Source: Catellatospora methionotrophica
GTDB taxonomy: Bacteria > Actinomycetota > Actinomycetes > Mycobacteriales > Micromonosporaceae
NCBI RefSeq assembly: GCF_011297335.1
Contig: NZ_JAAOTJ010000008.1
Coordinates: 1 to 64,000 of the forward strand
Length of the DNA: 64,000 nt
Direction of reading: 5' to 3'
The position numbers and the translations under genes are program-made. Within the stretch, counting starts at the first letter, position 1. Each line of letters begins with the position of its first letter. The notes beneath the pieces are model-generated. The model made no database searches. It saw nothing but the letters and a program-made list of their open reading frames with translations, and was not told the DNA's origin. Shown here piece by piece: positions 62,266 to 64,000 of the stretch.

Positions 62266-62874
62266 TCAGCCGACGATCACTCTTCTGCCGTCGACGGTCC
62301 AGCCGTGGCGGGCCATCCGGCCGACGTAGTCCACGAGCTGTCCGCGCTCGGCGTCCTTGATGCGCTCGGAGAGGGTGTCCTCGGTGTCGTCGTCGAGCAC
62401 CGGCACCGCGACCTGCGCGATGATCGGCCCGGTGTCCACCCCGCCGTCGACGAAGTGCAGGGTCGCTCCGGCGAGCTTCACGCCGTACGCGACGGCGTCG
62501 CGGGGGCCGTGCATGCCGGGGAAGGCGGGCAGCAGCGCGTTGTGGGTGTTGACATAGCGTCCGCCGAACCGGTCCAGGAACGTCTTACCCACCAGCTTGA
62601 GGAAGCCCGCGCCGATCACCAGGTCGGGACGCTGCGCCGCGGTCAGGTCGGTGAACGTTTCGTCCCACTCCTGCCGGGTAGCGAAGTCCGGGACCCGGGC
62701 GACGAAGGTGGGCACTCCCGCAGCCTCGGCACGGGCCAGACCCGCGATGCCGTGGCGGTCCGCGCCGACGCCGACGACGGTCGCCCCGTATGCGGGGTCG
62801 GCGCAGGCATCGAGCAGGGCTTGGAGGTTGGTACCGGAACCGGAGACCAGGACGACGAGGCGAGCGGTCACCAC
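62266..62874 (-). CDS. purN: Phosphoribosylglycinamide formyltransferase (GART)
   Basis: A 202-residue enzyme that transfers a formyl group from 10-formyl-THF to GAR in purine synthesis. The phosphate loop is VLVSGSGTNLQALL (8-21), the catalytic N109 and H111 lie in YVNTHNALLPAFPG, and D147 is in VDGGVDTGPI. Length is typical. It is transcribed toward purH, giving the purN-purH order common in actinobacteria. The start is near GTG/ATG 62874; an AT-rich divergent promoter gap separates it from the plus-strand gene at 63061. Confidence 0.95.
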   Translation of the reverse strand: MVTARLVVLVSGSGTNLQALLDACADPAYGATVVGVGADRHGIAGLARAEAAGVPTFVARVPDFATRQEWDETFTDLTAAQRPDLVIGAGFLKLVGKTFLDRFGGRYVNTHNALLPAFPGMHGPRDAVAYGVKLAGATLHFVDGGVDTGPIIAQVAVPVLDDDTEDTLSERIKDAERGQLVDYVGRMARHGWTVDGRRVIVG

Positions 62875-63060
62875 TGCACCCTATCGGGCAGGCCACGCGC
62901 TGCTCGCGCCGGGTACGACGCGTACTTACGGCGTTTTGCCCGACAAACTCGCAAATAAAGTAGATATTGGGCGAAGAACTGCATTCCAGAACGTGCCGAC
63001 CCACCCGGCCAGCCGGGTGCCGTTCACCCAGCACGCTCTGCCGAACGCGAGGAGCCGATC

Positions 63061-64000
63061 TTGACGCAACCGCCTACGCCACCGGAGACGCCGGAGGAGC
63101 CGCCGTCCTGGCCGCCGAAGCCGCCGTCGCGCGAGGACCAGCCGTCCGCGCCGCCCTCGCCGGATGTGCCGCCGCCGCCCAGCGAACCGGTCCCCTCGCC
63201 TCCCGAGGGCACCGGCTGGCACCCCGAGCCGGTGTCCCCCGCCGACGAGCCGCCCACCGTCGCGGAAAAGGCCGCCCTGCCGGAACCGCCCAGCGCGCCC
63301 GAGCCCCCCAGCCTGCCGGAACCGGCCACCCTCCCGGAAGCATCCAGCCTGCCGGAGCCGCCGACCGAGCCTGTCGCGCCCCCGGCCGCCCCCGGCACCG
63401 CGGGCGGCGTCTGGCCCGCGCCGCCGAGCAGCCCGGAGCCGCCGAGCAGTGTGGACAACCCGTTCAACCCGCCACCCGCGCCGGAGTTCCCGCCGGTCGT
63501 GGTCAGCGAACCGGCGACACCGCCACCGCTGCCGACCCCACCGTCCGGCCCGCTGCCGGGGACGAGCACCCCCACGCCGCCGGGCTGGCCCGAGCCCTCG
63601 GAGCAGTCGTACCCGGCGGCGGCACCGCCTCCCCCGCCGGTCGCGCCACCGCCCATGCCCGATCCCTACGGCTCGGGCGGCGGCACCGTCTACACCTCGG
63701 GCGGCACCGCGCTGCCGCCACCGCCGCCGCCTCCGCCGATCGGCGGTCCGCCGCCGCCTCCTCCGCCGCTGGGTCCCGCGCAGGGCACCGTGTACCAGCG
63801 GGCGGGCGGGCAGAACAATCTGCTCGGCTGGATCGGACTGGCCTTCGGCATCATCGGCACCGGGTGCTGCTGCTGCCCCTGGCTCAACGGCGCCCCGTTC
63901 ATCGGCGGGATTCCGGCGGTCATCCTCGGCGCGATGCACCTCAACAAGGTGAAGAAGGGCGCGGCGTCCATGTCGTGGGTCGGCTGGGTCGCCATCGCGC
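63061..64000 (+). CDS. Proline-rich membrane protein, partial at window edge
   Basis: The start is TTG 63061, with GCGAGGAG seven bases upstream. Over 313 codons are visible without a stop. Residues 1-240 are an extremely Pro-rich tail with Ser, Glu and Ala and a PEPPS-like recurrence (LPEPPSAPEPPSLPEPAT). A glycine/tyrosine stretch and poly-Pro runs follow (about 200-240). A membrane part then begins at LLGWIGLAFGIIGTG, with CCCCPW next to it, and AVILGAMHLNKVKKGA resembles the DUF4190 double-helix domain. It ends outside the window. Function unknown; a regulator or surface sensor is plausible. Confidence 0.7.
   Translation, partial: MTQPPTPPETPEEPPSWPPKPPSREDQPSAPPSPDVPPPPSEPVPSPPEGTGWHPEPVSPADEPPTVAEKAALPEPPSAPEPPSLPEPATLPEASSLPEPPTEPVAPPAAPGTAGGVWPAPPSSPEPPSSVDNPFNPPPAPEFPPVVVSEPATPPPLPTPPSGPLPGTSTPTPPGWPEPSEQSYPAAAPPPPPVAPPPMPDPYGSGGGTVYTSGGTALPPPPPPPPIGGPPPPPPPLGPAQGTVYQRAGGQNNLLGWIGLAFGIIGTGCCCCPWLNGAPFIGGIPAVILGAMHLNKVKKGAASMSWVGWVAIA

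Overview
This is a very GC-rich (roughly 70-73 %) actinobacterial chromosome segment with short intergenic gaps and many GTGA/ATGA start-stop overlaps. Gene content (mfd, mazG, eno, divIC, DUF501 and ppx in one block; a WhiJ-like regulator with a DUF397 partner; AAGGTGCCCTT palindromes) suggests Micromonosporaceae, perhaps near Catellatospora, Actinoplanes or Micromonospora. The family assignment is inference. No rRNA, tRNA, CRISPR array, prophage or insertion sequence was recognised.

0-9.6 kb, minus strand: a type II NADH dehydrogenase-like flavoprotein; a five-gene overlapping operon (DUF4129, membrane protein, MoxR ATPase, DUF58, membrane protein); a family 5 uracil-DNA glycosylase overlapping a dienelactone hydrolase; a small membrane-anchored protein; and a PadR regulator coupled to its probable membrane target. 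9.6-23.2 kb: housekeeping block, mostly minus strand (ppx/gppA, argA, DUF501, divIC, eno, a lipoprotein, DUF885, mazG, a SurA-like lipoprotein, ogt, mfd), with one plus-strand membrane protein inserted.

23.5-29.0 kb, plus strand: an SDR oxidoreductase, PEP carboxylase, and an APS kinase fused to a degenerate ATP-sulfurylase domain. 29.1-45.4 kb is the most interesting stretch, an extracellular polysaccharide locus. It holds a modular secreted GH26-like protein, a Wzz/BY-kinase-like protein whose ATP-binding motifs have all decayed, an O-antigen-ligase-like polymerase/ligase, an aminoglycoside-phosphotransferase-like kinase, two sulfotransferases, a Wzx flippase, a methyltransferase, a second GH26-like lipoprotein, a WecG/TagA glycosyltransferase and a GT2. 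Together with the PAPS-forming kinase next door this reads as a candidate sulfated-polysaccharide system. Two micro-ORFs of 28 and 26 codons exactly bridge gene junctions in its main operon. A lower-GC XRE/DUF397 module interrupts the locus.

45.5-64.0 kb: DeoR regulator and galT, an alpha/beta hydrolase, a peptidase S51-like/CysS-tail fusion, isocitrate dehydrogenase, family 1 UDG, malate dehydrogenase, folD, a complete five-gene peptide ABC importer, purH, purN, and the start of a proline-rich membrane protein that uses a TTG codon and runs off the window.

Four families of short palindromic repeats are scattered between genes: A (58-59 bp, 2 copies), B (AAGGTGCCCTT pairs, 5 loci, one inside a coding region), C (exactly 61 bp, 5 copies) and D (79-80 bp, 2 copies). 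None is explained by the genes, and their conserved lengths and compensatory differences make them a second focus.
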